Shown here one piece after another: positions 54,850 to 64,000 of a DNA stretch of 64,000 nucleotides. Below the pieces are notes generated by a model that saw only the letters and a list, made by a program, of their open reading frames with translations, made no database searches and was not told where the DNA came from. Source of the DNA: Cherax quadricarinatus (Eukaryota > Arthropoda > Malacostraca > Decapoda > Parastacidae). Each line of letters starts with the position of its first letter. Position 1 is the first letter of the stretch. The translations under genes were made by a program, and so were the position numbers. Location: contig NC_091355.1 of the NCBI RefSeq assembly GCF_038502225.1, positions 13,599,001 through 13,663,000 of the forward strand, in the 5' to 3' direction.

Positions 54850-55740
54850 CCTAAATAGAACCGGAATTCCAAGTACCGAATAATTTTTCGCAGCCGACAG
54901 TAGAATTTGAGACTGGCATCCAGCATGCCAGTGGACTACAGACAATGCCATGATCTCCAAGAAAGACAAGTTTAAGTTTCTCTCTTATGGAAAAAATTAA
55001 GACAAAAAATAGATCAGAGTAAAAAACACACATAAGCCATTCAAGAAAGTGGAAGAGGAATGTCAGTACTCTTAAGAGAAATGATGTCACAAAGTCTTAC
55101 ATTCAAGTATCAAAACGATGTTACTATCTGAACTACAAGGACTGTAATAGACCGGATATGATCCTTCATAACAAGAGATGCCAAGACATTGATGATACTC
55201 TTAAAGACAACTGTTTTCTCTCCATTGAAATATTACTGTTCACTAACAGCACATTTGAAGCAGGTTAAACTGAAGATCTGGAGAATGTATAAAGAACTAT
55301 CGCTGTAACATATCAGTCATACATCTACATTTTTGGGAATGACTAAGACCCTTAAAGTATATTCCTTTAAACACACGGGGAAAAATGCATCGTAATTTAT
55401 ACCTGGATTGCTTTTAAGATACTAGATCCAAATCTGTACACTGAAATTTCTCCTTATGGGAACGGGAGGCTAGGCAGACCAACCAGAATTTCCCTAATGT
55501 TAAACAGATGTGCAACAAGTACGCTAAGAGATATTAACAAGTGTAGTTATAGACTTTTCAAATCCATCTCTCTATATATAAGATGAATCAAATCCTCGGC
55601 TGTCTGCACGAGGAAACAAGATCAGTTCCTCAGATCATTTCGGAATCAACAGGGCTGTGGTGCCTACATTAGACTACTTCAAACGCCAAAAGCTTGATGG
55701 ATCACGATATCAACCAGGAGGCCTAATCTAGGACACAGCT
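54850..55740 (+). mobile_element. Possible LINE-B-related remnant, heavily decayed
   Basis: Near 55520-55740 the plus strand resembles the LINE-B C-terminus: STLRDINKC where others read STLRDNTIS, then FLRSFRNQQGCGAYIRLLQT where others read QPGCGSYVRLRAA, and GGATCACGATATCAACCAGG for the end. Upstream of 55440 the assignment is a guess based on position only. Confidence 0.4.
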
Positions 55741-55851
55741 GCAGGAGTAATCGCTCTAGAATAAACAAACGATATACAACAGATGCTATGATACACGCCC
55801 AAGCACTACAATCAATGCAGCAGTTTTTATGAGGCACACACTCTTATATGA

Positions 55852-55854
<3 letters not shown>

Positions 55855-55893
<39 letters not shown>
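55855..55893. repeat. (CA)n microsatellite
   Basis: 39 bp of CA. Confidence 0.96.
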
Positions 55894-55896
<3 letters not shown>

Positions 55897-56009
55897 TAAC
55901 GTACAGGTATGCAAAGACCCTCATACATGGTGTACACCTACGCACACAGCCTTCCAGTACGGCGCACAACCCTCCCCCCCACACACGATAAATCTCTTGG
56001 AGCAGAGAG

Positions 56010-56111
56010 TGGATATAGTAGCGACCAGTGAAGAAACAAGGCCAGGAGCTAGGATTTGATCTCTAAAACCACAAATAGTTGAGTACACAGACAAACACAC
56101 ACACACAGACA
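56010..56111 (+). mobile_element. LINE-D extreme 3' end (first of two in tandem)
   Basis: GTAGCGACCAGTGAAGAAAC, AAGGCCAGGAGCTAGGATTT and CACAAATAGTTGAGTACACA match the last 90 bp of the LINE-D copy that follows (56655-56727), and a CA-rich tail follows here too. Only the 3' end is present. Confidence 0.75.
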
Positions 56112-56725
56112 CACACATAACTGCTGCAGCATACGGGCGCCTGGCAAACCTGAGAATAGCGTTCCGATACCTTAATAAGGAATCGTTCAAGACACTGTAC
56201 GCTGTGTATGTTAGGCCCATACTGGAGTATGCAGCACCAGTCTGGAACCCACACCTGGTCAAGCACGTCAAGAAGTTAGAGAAAGTACAAAGGTTTGCAA
56301 CAAGGCTAGTCCCAGAGCTCAAGGGAATGTCGTACGAGGAAAGGTTAAGGGAAATCGGACTGACGACACTGGAGGACAGAAGGGTCAGGGGAGACATGAT
56401 AACGACATACAAGATACTGCGGGGAATAGACAAGGTGGACAGAGATAGGATGTTCCAGAGAGGGGACACAGGGACAAGGGGTCACAACTAGAAGCTGAAG
56501 ACTCAGACGGGTCACAGGGACGTTAGGAAGTATTTCTTCAGTCATAGAGTTGTCAGCAAGTGGAATAGCCTAGCAAGTGAAGTAGTGGAGGCAGGAACCA
56601 TACATAGTTTTAAGAAGATGTATGACAAAGCTCAGGAAGCAGAGAGAGAGAGGACCCAGTAGCGATCAGTGAAGAGTCGGGGCCAGGAGCTGAGTCTCGA
56701 CCCCTGCAACCACAATTAGGTGAGT
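56112..56725 (+). mobile_element. LINE-D (CR1-like) 3' half-element
   Basis: One plus-strand frame carries ITAAAYGRLANLRIAFRYL, TLYAVYVRPILEYAAPVWNP, VKKLEKVQRFATRLVPEL, MSYEERLREIGLTTLEDRRV, RGDMITTYKILRGIDKVDRD, a single in-frame TAG at 56489-56491, then DVRKYFFSHRVVSKWNSLAS and EVVEAGTIHSFKKMYDKA before the terminal stop at 56660. This is the segment downstream of the reverse-transcriptase catalytic site in CR1-type LINEs. It is 5'-truncated right at the tail of the preceding LINE-D end. The 3' end is GTGAGTACACAC running into (CA)n. Confidence 0.88.
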
Positions 56726-56742
56726 ACACACACACACACACA

Positions 56743-56801
<59 letters not shown>
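56726..56801. repeat. (CA)n tail of LINE-D
   Basis: 76 bp of CA with one interruption, directly continuous with the LINE-D 3' end. Confidence 0.95.
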
Positions 56802-56804
<3 letters not shown>

Positions 56805-57047
56805 TCTATAACATTACACACAGCTATACACACACCCTCACATATGAATCACCAGCTGTTTCTATTTTAAGGTTGGTGGGGTCACAGGTGGTGTTTTTAA
56901 TTGTATTTTGGTATGGAGACAACGATAATATTAGCAAGGTCCCAGTAGCGGCACGCAGTTTTTATTATCTAATGGAGTTTAATGTTTGGGAAAAAATATC
57001 TGTGTGTGTTTGGTCTTGTGTTGCCTGTGATTATAATGCGCTAAGTC
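56802..57047. other. Unannotated spacer
   Basis: Nothing recognised. Confidence 0.4.
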
Positions 57048-57128
57048 CAACTCCATTTTTGTCCAATCCAACTCCATTTTTGTCCAATCCAACTCCATTT
57101 TTGTCCATATCAACTCCATTTTTTGTCC
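57048..57128. repeat. 21-bp tandem repeat, about 4 copies
   Basis: Units of CCAACTCCATTTTTGTCCAA (about 21 bp); the last copy reads ATCAACTCC and has an extra T. Confidence 0.93.
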
Positions 57129-57256
57129 GATCAGTTTGTGTGCGGCCAGTAGTAACAGCCTGGTTGATCAGACCCTGATCCACCACGAGGCCTGGTCTCA
57201 GACCGAGCCGCGGGGGCACTGACCCCCGAAACCCTCTCCAGGTATACTCCAGGAAT
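57129..57256 (+). mobile_element. LINE-B extreme 3' end
   Basis: GTGTGCGGCCAGTAGTAACA, GCCTGGTTGATCAGACCCTG, GGCCTGGTCTCAGACCGAGC and the tail CTCTCCAGGTATACTCCAGG match the last 130 bp of the copies at 43329 and 49148. Confidence 0.9.
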
Positions 57257-58391
57257 ATGTTATATTGATTATATCTGTTACCTTCAGTTATGTCTGTGAG
57301 GGTTGTTTAGTTATAACTTGCAGATGGGCCTAATTACATTTACCCTCAAATTTATATGTAAATTAAGTCTTCACACTTTCTTACTGATACTTTCCACTTG
57401 CTTATGTTTAAGATATTGGCGTAAATATGTTTTTGTTTTTTTATGATGTATATTATTTTATAATTTAAACACATGTGCAACACGTGGGTATCTTTACTGT
57501 GGAAATAATATTCTTCTTTCAATTGGACTGGTGAAGCTACTGTGTGGACGGGTATCCCAGCTCTTCTGAGTTGACTATTAAGTGACTCGAACCAGGGTTA
57601 GGACGGGTTTTCCTATTTGTCCTAACAAACAAAACACTACCAGCAGCAGCACTTCTCATTAAGGTGTCCTGTGGCTGATATGAGAAACTTGCTTTACTGT
57701 CCCTGACTAGAGTGCTGATAACTCTGATGTGATCGTGTTTCCGGTGTTTCTAGTGACCTAACTTCTAGCTCACTTAACCAGTGATATTCGAGGGTTTCGC
57801 TATAATTAAAACTTTGAACTTCAGAAACTGAAAAGTTTAACTTTGCGAAAAGATTTTTACGTATACAATACTCTTAAGAGTGACGAACATTTTAAGTTCT
57901 GAAAATAGTTCGTTACGTACACAGTTTACAATAATTTTGTGAGAGCACAAGCAAGGGTAAGTACACTGCTTGATTTGGTTCTGGCAAACAAGGAGACCCT
58001 TGGTAATAATCTGGAGATGACAAATGAGCCTAGCACGAGCCTACCCTGAGATCAACCAGGCTATTGTTGCCGTAGTTCTACAAAACCAGAAGAGCAAGGT
58101 CTCCTCTGGCACGTAGTAAAGATCCCTTTCTTCTCCATTCCGGCAGTACTTCTTATATCCGCTAATAAAGAGCTGAAGAACCTGGGTTCCACTCTTACGG
58201 CAAACCTCTCGACTTTCTCTGTCTCCTAGCATGCTAAAAAGTATGATGAATTGGTTAGGTTTAAAGCTTATCAACTGCACGAAGGCCATTAAGGCTGCAT
58301 GTCACCTGTATACCTCCAGTCAGAAATACTTTTATCATTAAAATAGATATTATATTTTACGCTCAGTGTATGTATATACGCTGAGTTTGAT

Positions 58392-58393
<2 letters not shown>
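57257..58393. other. Unannotated interval
   Basis: 1.1 kb. Near 57470 ACACATGTGCAACACGTGGG, TATCTTTACTGTGGAAA recalls the outer end of foldback family F1. Otherwise nothing recognised. Confidence 0.45.

Positions 58394-58474
<81 letters not shown>
58394..58474. repeat. (TA)n tail of LINE-A
   Basis: About 80 bp of TA, continuous with the 3' end of the adjacent minus-strand LINE-A. Confidence 0.97.
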
Positions 58475-58477
<3 letters not shown>

Positions 58478-59548
58478 ATTTTTTTTATTATCACACTGGC
58501 CGATTCCCACCAAGGCAGGGTGGCCCGAAAAAGAAAAACTTTCACCATCATTCACTCCATCACTGTCTTGCCAGAAGGGTGCTTTACACTACAGGTTTTA
58601 AACTGCAACATTAACACCCCTCCTTCAGAGTGCAGGCACTGTACTTCCCATCTCCAGGACTCAAGTCCGGCCTGCCGGTTTCCCTGAACCCCTTCATAAA
58701 TGTTACTTTGCTCACACTCCAATAGCACGTCAAGTATTAAAAACCATTTGTCTCCATTCACTCCTATCAAACACGCTCACGCATGCCTGCTGGAAGTCCA
58801 AGCCCCTCGCACACAAAACCTCCTTTACCCCCTCCCTCCAACCTTTCCTAGGCCGACCCCTACCCCGCCTTCCTTCCACTACAGACTGATACACTCTTGA
58901 AGTTATTCTGTTTCGCTCCATTCTCTCCACATGTCCGAACCACATCAACAACCCTTCCTCAGCCCTCTGGACAACAGTTTTGGTAATCCCGCACCTCCTC
59001 CTAACTTCCAAACTACGAATTCTCTGCATTATATTCACACCACACATTGCTCTCAGACATGACATCTCCACTGCCTCCAGCCTTCTCCTCGCTGCAACAT
59101 TCATCACCCATGCTTCACACCCATATAAGAGCGTTGGTAAAACTATACTCTCATACATTCCCCTCTTTGCCTCCAAGGACAAAGTTCTTTGTCTCCACAG
59201 ACTCCTAAGTGCACCACTCACCCTTTTCCCCTCATCAATTCTATGATTCACCTCATCTTTCATAGACCCATCCGCTGACACGTCCACTCCCAAATATCTG
59301 AATACATTCACCTCCTCCATACTCTCTCCCTCCAATCTGATATCCAATCTTTCATCACCTAATCTTTTTGTTATCCTCATAACCTTACTCTTTCCTGTAT
59401 TCACTTTCAATTTCCTTCTTTTGCACACCCTACCAAATTCATCCACCAATCTCTGCAACTTCTCTTCAGAATCTCCCAAGAGCACAGTGTCATCAGCAAA
59501 GAGCAACTGTGACAACTCCCACTTTGTGTGATTCTTTATCTTTTAACT

Positions 59549-59549
<1 letters not shown>
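58475..59549 (-). mobile_element. LINE-A (RTE-like) 3' portion, young copy
   Basis: The minus strand reads SQLLFADDTVLLGDSEEKLQ (catalytic motif FADD intact), VCKRRKLKVNTGKSKVMRIT, FRYLGVDVSADGSMKDEVNH, GALRSLWRQRTLSLEAKRG, LPTLLYGCEAWVMNVAARRR, MSCLRAMCGVNIMQRIRSLE, LLMWFGHVERMERNRITSRV and GRRGRGRPRKGWREGVKEVL to a terminal stop at 58730. From FADD to the stop it is one open frame of 261 codons. Upstream there is a single shift (near 59520) and then truncation at 59549. The 3' region contains AAGGCAGGGTGGCCCGAAAA. Nearly identical to 61532-63827. Confidence 0.92.

Positions 59550-59626
<77 letters not shown>
59550..59626. repeat. (TA)n tail between two LINE-A copies
   Basis: 77 bp of TA between the truncated 5' end of one LINE-A and the 3' end of another. 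Confidence 0.97.
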
Positions 59627-59629
<3 letters not shown>

Positions 59630-59745
59630 ATTTATTTTTTTATCACACTGGCCGATTCCCACCAAGGCAGGGTGGCCCGAAAAAGAAAAACTTTCACCAT
59701 CATTCACTCCATCACTGTCTTGCCAGAAGGGTGCTTTACACTACA
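59627..59745 (-). mobile_element. LINE-A extreme 3' end
   Basis: 119 bp identical in order to the last part of the neighbouring LINE-A 3' region (CACACTGGCCGATTCCCACC, AAGGCAGGGTGGCCCGAAAA, CAGAAGGGTGCTTTACACTA). It is truncated at ACACTACA near 59745. Confidence 0.92.
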
Positions 59746-59825
59746 TACCTTTCGAAGTATATATACAGAGAGAACTACACTTCTCGGTGTATCATATTAT
59801 TGGTATAGAGTACCCACAAGTTGAT

Positions 59826-60010
59826 GTCTAAGATACATGTGCAGCATTTGGGTATATTTAAGGAAGAAAAGTTCCGCCTGCACATTATTCTTCAGTCAAA
59901 TACAAGTGACTGTATCGATGGAGACAGACGTAGAACGAGGAGTAGTTTTGAAGGGATCAGTCTCTCTGCCTTGGTAGGAGGTGGCGCAAGCGAGCCGTTT
60001 CGGTAATGAT
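59826..60010. mobile_element. Diverged half copy of foldback family F1
   Basis: AAGATACATGTGCAGCATTT, GGGTATATTTAAGGAAGAAA, TTCCGCCTGCACATTATTCT and TCAGTCAAATACAAG follow the left arm order, with many substitutions. The right arm is missing. Confidence 0.5.
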
Positions 60011-60039
60011 ATTTAAGTGTTCCATATTTGCTTATTTCA

Positions 60040-60235
60040 TTACCTTTCAGTGTATGTATTGAGAGATCTACACTTTTCATTGTATATACACTGAGAGATC
60101 TATCAGTATATATACAATGTATATACACTGATACACTGATATATGTACATATCTCTGTGTATACACACCGACAGATCTATCAATGTACATACACTAAGAG
60201 ATATACGCTTCTCGGTGTATATAATACAATTATCA
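60040..60235. repeat. Degenerate repeat around CACTGAGAGATCTA
   Basis: Four to six loose repetitions of GTGTATATACACTGAGAGAT-like sequence in direct and inverted forms. Related motifs (TTCTCGGTGTAT) lie at 59780 and 60211. Confidence 0.6.
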
Positions 60236-60309
60236 ATATCTGGAACTTGGGTTAACGTAGTACAAAATATATATTTACGAAAGGGAACGCCATACTGCCG
60301 ATGACAAGG

Positions 60310-60440
60310 CTTTTAATCCAACGAATTAGAACGATGCTACCTTTCATTGGATCAAACCAACGCTCTCCCCTCTCCAAGAGCTGAATGACCCCTAAGAGTT
60401 TAACGCTTCCAAATTAATATTATAATTTAATAATAAATCT
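60310..60440. mobile_element. Dispersed element fragment (TTTAACGCTTCC type)
   Basis: Resembles 39083-39170 and 10340-10440 (ATCCAACGAATTAGAAC, TTCATTGGATCAAACCA, GAGTTTAACGCTTCC). Confidence 0.4.
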
Positions 60441-60640
60441 CGTTTTCAGGGGGACTCATACCGTAAAATTATGAACATGCGACCGACCACAGCCAGCTTT
60501 TTTATTGGCCTTATCTGTACGTAACAAATTGCAGTAATTAACTCAGTAACGGAATTCTAATTAGCAGGATTATGTTTTCAATTTTACAAGACCAATTAAT
60601 CAACAATATGTCATCGGGACAGGAATTTTAAGATCTGCAA
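60441..60640. other. Unannotated spacer
   Basis: Nothing recognised. Confidence 0.4.
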
Positions 60641-60694
<54 letters not shown>

Positions 60695-60885
60695 TGGGGT
60701 ATTATAATAGTTTTTATTAGTAGTGGTATTATTATTAATTGTATTATTAAAATTATTATTATTATTATTAATAGCAATAGTAGTGGTAGTAGAATTGATT
60801 GTTGAAGCAGCTGTATTATTATTATTATTTTATTATTGTTATTATTATTTTTATTATTGTTATTTCTGCTATTATTATATTCATT
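60641..60885. repeat. (ATT)n microsatellite and degenerate extension
   Basis: About 52 bp of clean ATT followed by about 190 bp of imperfect ATT/AGT triplets. Confidence 0.93.
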
Positions 60886-61519
60886 TGGGTATGGTTAGAT
60901 TCACTGGAAGAATACCGATTTTTATGTGTTTGACTGAATGAAAGGTTGTTTTGTTCCTTCTTAAATTACGACCTATCTCTGGCCAGTCTCTGTGATTTCG
61001 TTTTAATTACGACCTACCAATCTCCAGTCTCTGTGATTTGGATCATACTGGCGAGACGGGTGGTAATTTCAGAACTAATTTAACAGAGGACAGTCAGTCA
61101 GCTACACACAAGGAAGATCTGCAATATTACAACACGTCGAATCCTACACTCACACTATCATCTGGGAAGGTGGTCATATTACCTACAAAACTGGAAAATT
61201 ACTAGATGCAGCATCAATTAACAATCTACAAAACTAATATTTCATGAGGACAACTAAACCCAGAGGTAACAGACAACTTTGTATTAGGAAATGACATGTT
61301 TATCTGGGAATTCAAGAACCATCAAACTGACACTATAAGACTCTGCTTCATATATGTTGATCTGACCTTTCACGAGACACCACCATGTAACATATCCCTT
61401 TTTTTAGTTTTGTATTCTGCTGAAGAAGACCCCAGAATGAAGTCGAAATATACAAAACAAGTTTTTTTTCTCTGTCTCCGTGTGAGTTAATTTCCGTAAC
61501 GCAGAGAGAGGACGCATCA
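60886..61519. other. Unannotated interval
   Basis: A short duplication ACGACCTA...CAGTCTCTGTGATTT is present twice near 60970-61040. No gene. Confidence 0.4.
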
Positions 61520-61531
61520 TTCAGTGGAAAT
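61520..61531. repeat. Target-site duplication, left copy
   Basis: TTCAGTGGAAAT, repeated exactly at 63828-63839 on the other side of the LINE-A copy. Confidence 0.85.
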
Positions 61532-63827
61532 TTTTTATTTATTATTTATTGTCACACTGGCCGATTCCCACCAAGGCAGGGTGGCCCGAAAAAGAAAAAC
61601 TTTCACCATCATTCACTCCATCACTGTCTTGCCAGAAGGGTGCTTTACACTACAGTTTTTAAACTGCAACATTAACACCCCTCCTTCAGAGTGCAGGCAC
61701 TGTACTTCCCATCTCCAGGACTCAAGTCCGGCCTGCCGGTTTCCCTGAATCCCTTCATAAATGTTACTTTGCTCACACTCCAACAGCACGTCAAGTATTA
61801 AAAACCATTTGTCTCCATTCACTCCTATCAAACACGCTCACGCATGCCTGCTGGAAGTCCAAGCCCCTAGCACACAAAACCTCCTTTACCCCCTCCCTCC
61901 AACCTTTCCTAGGCCGACCCCTACCCAGCCTTCCTTCCACTACAGACTGATACACTCTTGAAGTCATTCTGTTTCGCTCCATTCTCTCTACATGTCCGAA
62001 CCACCTCAACAACCCTTCCTCAGCCCTCTGGACAACAGTTTTGGTAATCCCGCACCTCCTCCTAACTTCCAAACTACGAATTCTCTGCATTATATTCACA
62101 CCACACATTGCCCTCAGACATGACATCTCCACAGCCTTCTCCTCGCTGCAACATACATCACCCATGCTTCACACCCATATAAGAGCGTTGGTAAAACTAT
62201 ACTCTCATACATTCCCCTCTTTGCCTCCAAGGACAAAGTTCTTTGTCTCCACAGACTCCTAAGTGCACCACTCACCCTTTTCCCCTCATCAATTCTATGA
62301 TTCACCTCATCTTTCATAGACCCATCCGCTGACACGTCCACTCCCAAATATCTGAATACATTCACCTCCTCCATACTCTCTCCCTCCAATCTGATATCCA
62401 ATCTTTCATCACCTAATCTTTTTGTTATCCTCATAACCTTACTCTTTCCTGTATTCACTTTTAATTTTCTTCTTTTGCATACCCTACCAAATTCATCCAC
62501 CAATCTCTGCAACTTCTCTCCAGAATCTCCCAAGAGCACAGTGTCATCAGCAAAGAGCAACTGTGACAACTCCCACTTTATGTGTGATTCTTTATCTTTT
62601 AACTCCACGCCTCTTGCCAAGACCCTCGCATTTACTTCTCTTACAACCCCATCTATAAATATATTAAACAACCACGGTGATATCACACATCCTTGTCTAA
62701 GGCCTACTTTTACTGGGAAATAATTTCCCTCTTTCCTACATACTCTAACTTGAGCCTCACTATCCTCGTAAAAACTCTTCACTGCTTTCAGTAACCTACC
62801 TCCTACACCATACACCTGCATACATCTGCCACATTGCTCCCCTATCCACCCTGTCATACGCCTTTTCCAAATCCATAAATGCCACAAAGACCTCTTTAGC
62901 CTTATCTAAATACTGTTCACTTATGTGTTTCACTGTAAACACCTGGTCCACACACCCCCTACCTTTCCTAAAGCCTCCTTGTTCATCTGCTATCCTATTC
63001 TCCGTCTTACTCTTAATTCTTTCAATAATAACTCTAACATACACTTTACCAGGTATACTCAGCAAACTTATCCCCCTATAATTTTTGCACACTCTTTTGT
63101 CCCCTTTGCCTTTATACAAAGGAACTATGCATGCTCTCTGCCAATCCCTAGGTACCTTACCTTCTTCCATACATTTATTAAATAATTGCACCAACCACTC
63201 CAAAACTATATCCCCACCTGCTTTTAACATTTCTATCTTTATCCCATCAATCCCGGCTGCCTTACCCCCTTTCATTTTACCTACTGCCTCACGAACTTCC
63301 CCCACACTCACAACTGGCTCTTCCTCACTCCTACAAGATGTTATTCCTCCATGCCCTATACACGAAATCACAGCTTCCCTATCTTCATCAACATTTAACA
63401 ATTCCTCAAAATATTCCCTCCATCTTCCCAATACCTCTAACTCTCCATTTAATAACTCTCCTCTCCTATTTTTAACTGACAAATTCATTTGTTCTCTAGG
63501 CTTCCTTAACTCGTTAATCTCACTCCAAAACTTTTTCTTATTTTCAAAAAAAATTGTTGATAACATCTCACCCACTCTCTCATTTGCTCTCTTTTTACAT
63601 TGCTTCACCACTCTCTTAACCTCTCTCTTTTTCTCCATATACTCTTCCCTCCTTGCATCACTTCTACTTTGTAAAAACTTCTCATATGCTAACTTTTTCT
63701 CCCTTACTACTCTCTTTACATCATCATTCCACCAATCGCTCCTCTTCCCTCCCGCACCCACCTTCCTGTAACCACAAACTTCTGCTGAACACTCCAACAC
63801 TACATTTTTAAACCTACCCCATACCTC
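61532..63827 (-). mobile_element. LINE-A (RTE-like non-LTR retrotransposon), 5'-truncated, best copy
   Basis: 2.3 kb flanked by a 12-bp duplication. On the minus strand, in order: VWGRFKNVVLECSAEVCGY, WWNDDVKRVVREKKLAYEKF (linker), GGKAAGIDGIKIEMLKAGG (motif 1), RACIVPLYKGKGDKRVCKNY (motif 2), DEQGGFRKGRGCVDQVFTVK, FVAFMDLEKAYDRVDR (motif A aspartate), frameshift near 62820, GLRQGCVISPWLFNIFIDGV (motif 4), LLFADDTVLLGDSGEKLQR (catalytic Asp pair), FRYLGVDVSADGSMKD (motif 7). A 7-bp deletion near 62132 relative to the copy at 58475 causes a second shift, then VQRAEEGLLRWFGHVERMER and GRGRPRKGWREGVKEVL to a stop at 61791. The endonuclease domain is lost by 5' truncation. The tail is AT-rich (AAATAATAAATAAAA type). 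Not active, but young. Confidence 0.95.
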
Positions 63828-63839
63828 TTCAGTGGAAAT
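63828..63839. repeat. Target-site duplication, right copy
   Basis: TTCAGTGGAAAT, exact match to 61520-61531. Confidence 0.85.
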
Positions 63840-64000
63840 ATCTTTCTTAAATTGTGAAATATTTTTGATAAGGATAATGTGAATGTTGTGGTCGTACGCA
63901 TTTTTCGGATGGTAAACGTTGTCAATGTCTTAATGAGAAAAATCAATTTTATTTAGTATTATACTCAGAGAAATTAAAGATTTATAATGGAAACGTTAAT
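63840..64000. other. Unannotated right edge
   Basis: AT-rich flank of the LINE-A insertion; nothing recognised. Confidence 0.4.

Overview
This window looks like eukaryotic, most probably animal, intergenic and intronic DNA, with no bacterial-style gene organisation. Three things point that way: massive tandem arrays, at least four families of degraded non-LTR retrotransposons (LINEs), and tRNA-derived and foldback elements. The overall style fits a large arthropod genome, and a decapod crustacean such as a crayfish is my best guess. That assignment is inference; I ran no database search. Tandem repeats fill roughly 40% of the window.

Layout. 1-2085 is a 5/10-bp satellite. 2.1-14.5 kb is a mosaic of foldback elements, a tRNA-derived SINE, LINE fragments, microsatellites and short minisatellites. 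14669-26985 is a 12.3-kb satellite of about 25-bp monomers. 27-34 kb holds 26-bp and 32-bp arrays, foldback elements with a nested insertion, and a long CTG-type array. 34.3-36.1 kb is a 41-bp satellite. 37.3-41.8 kb carries an old LINE and several microsatellites. 41930-48181 is a satellite of 29-bp (23/33/39-bp) monomers interrupted by a LINE. 48.2-49.5 kb is a head-to-head pair of truncated LINEs. 49.6-54.4 kb holds 28-bp, 29-bp and 20-bp arrays. 54.4-64 kb is dominated by LINE copies, the best of which (61532-63827) is bounded by a 12-bp target-site duplication.

The most interesting result is a probable protein-coding gene on the minus strand, split into short exons that do not stand out as long ORFs: 38805-39008 (or from 38960), 36664-36868, 14534-14646 and 13176-13259, with a weaker first-exon candidate at 39694-39786. 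Each has AG/GT boundaries, codon phases join correctly across every junction, the last exon ends in TGA, and an AATAAA signal follows about 184 bp later. One intron of about 22 kb would contain the 12.3-kb satellite, which stops only 22 bp from the splice acceptor. I do not recognise the protein.

The very long open frames across the satellites (minus strand 14668-24792, and three overlapping frames at 43616-48335) follow from stop-free monomers and are not annotated as genes. LINE families are labelled A to D locally. A is RTE-like, with AT-rich or (TA)n tails. B is in the jockey/CR1 superfamily, with CTCCAGGTA-type tails. C is CR1-like, with an octamer tail. D is CR1-like, with (CA)n tails.
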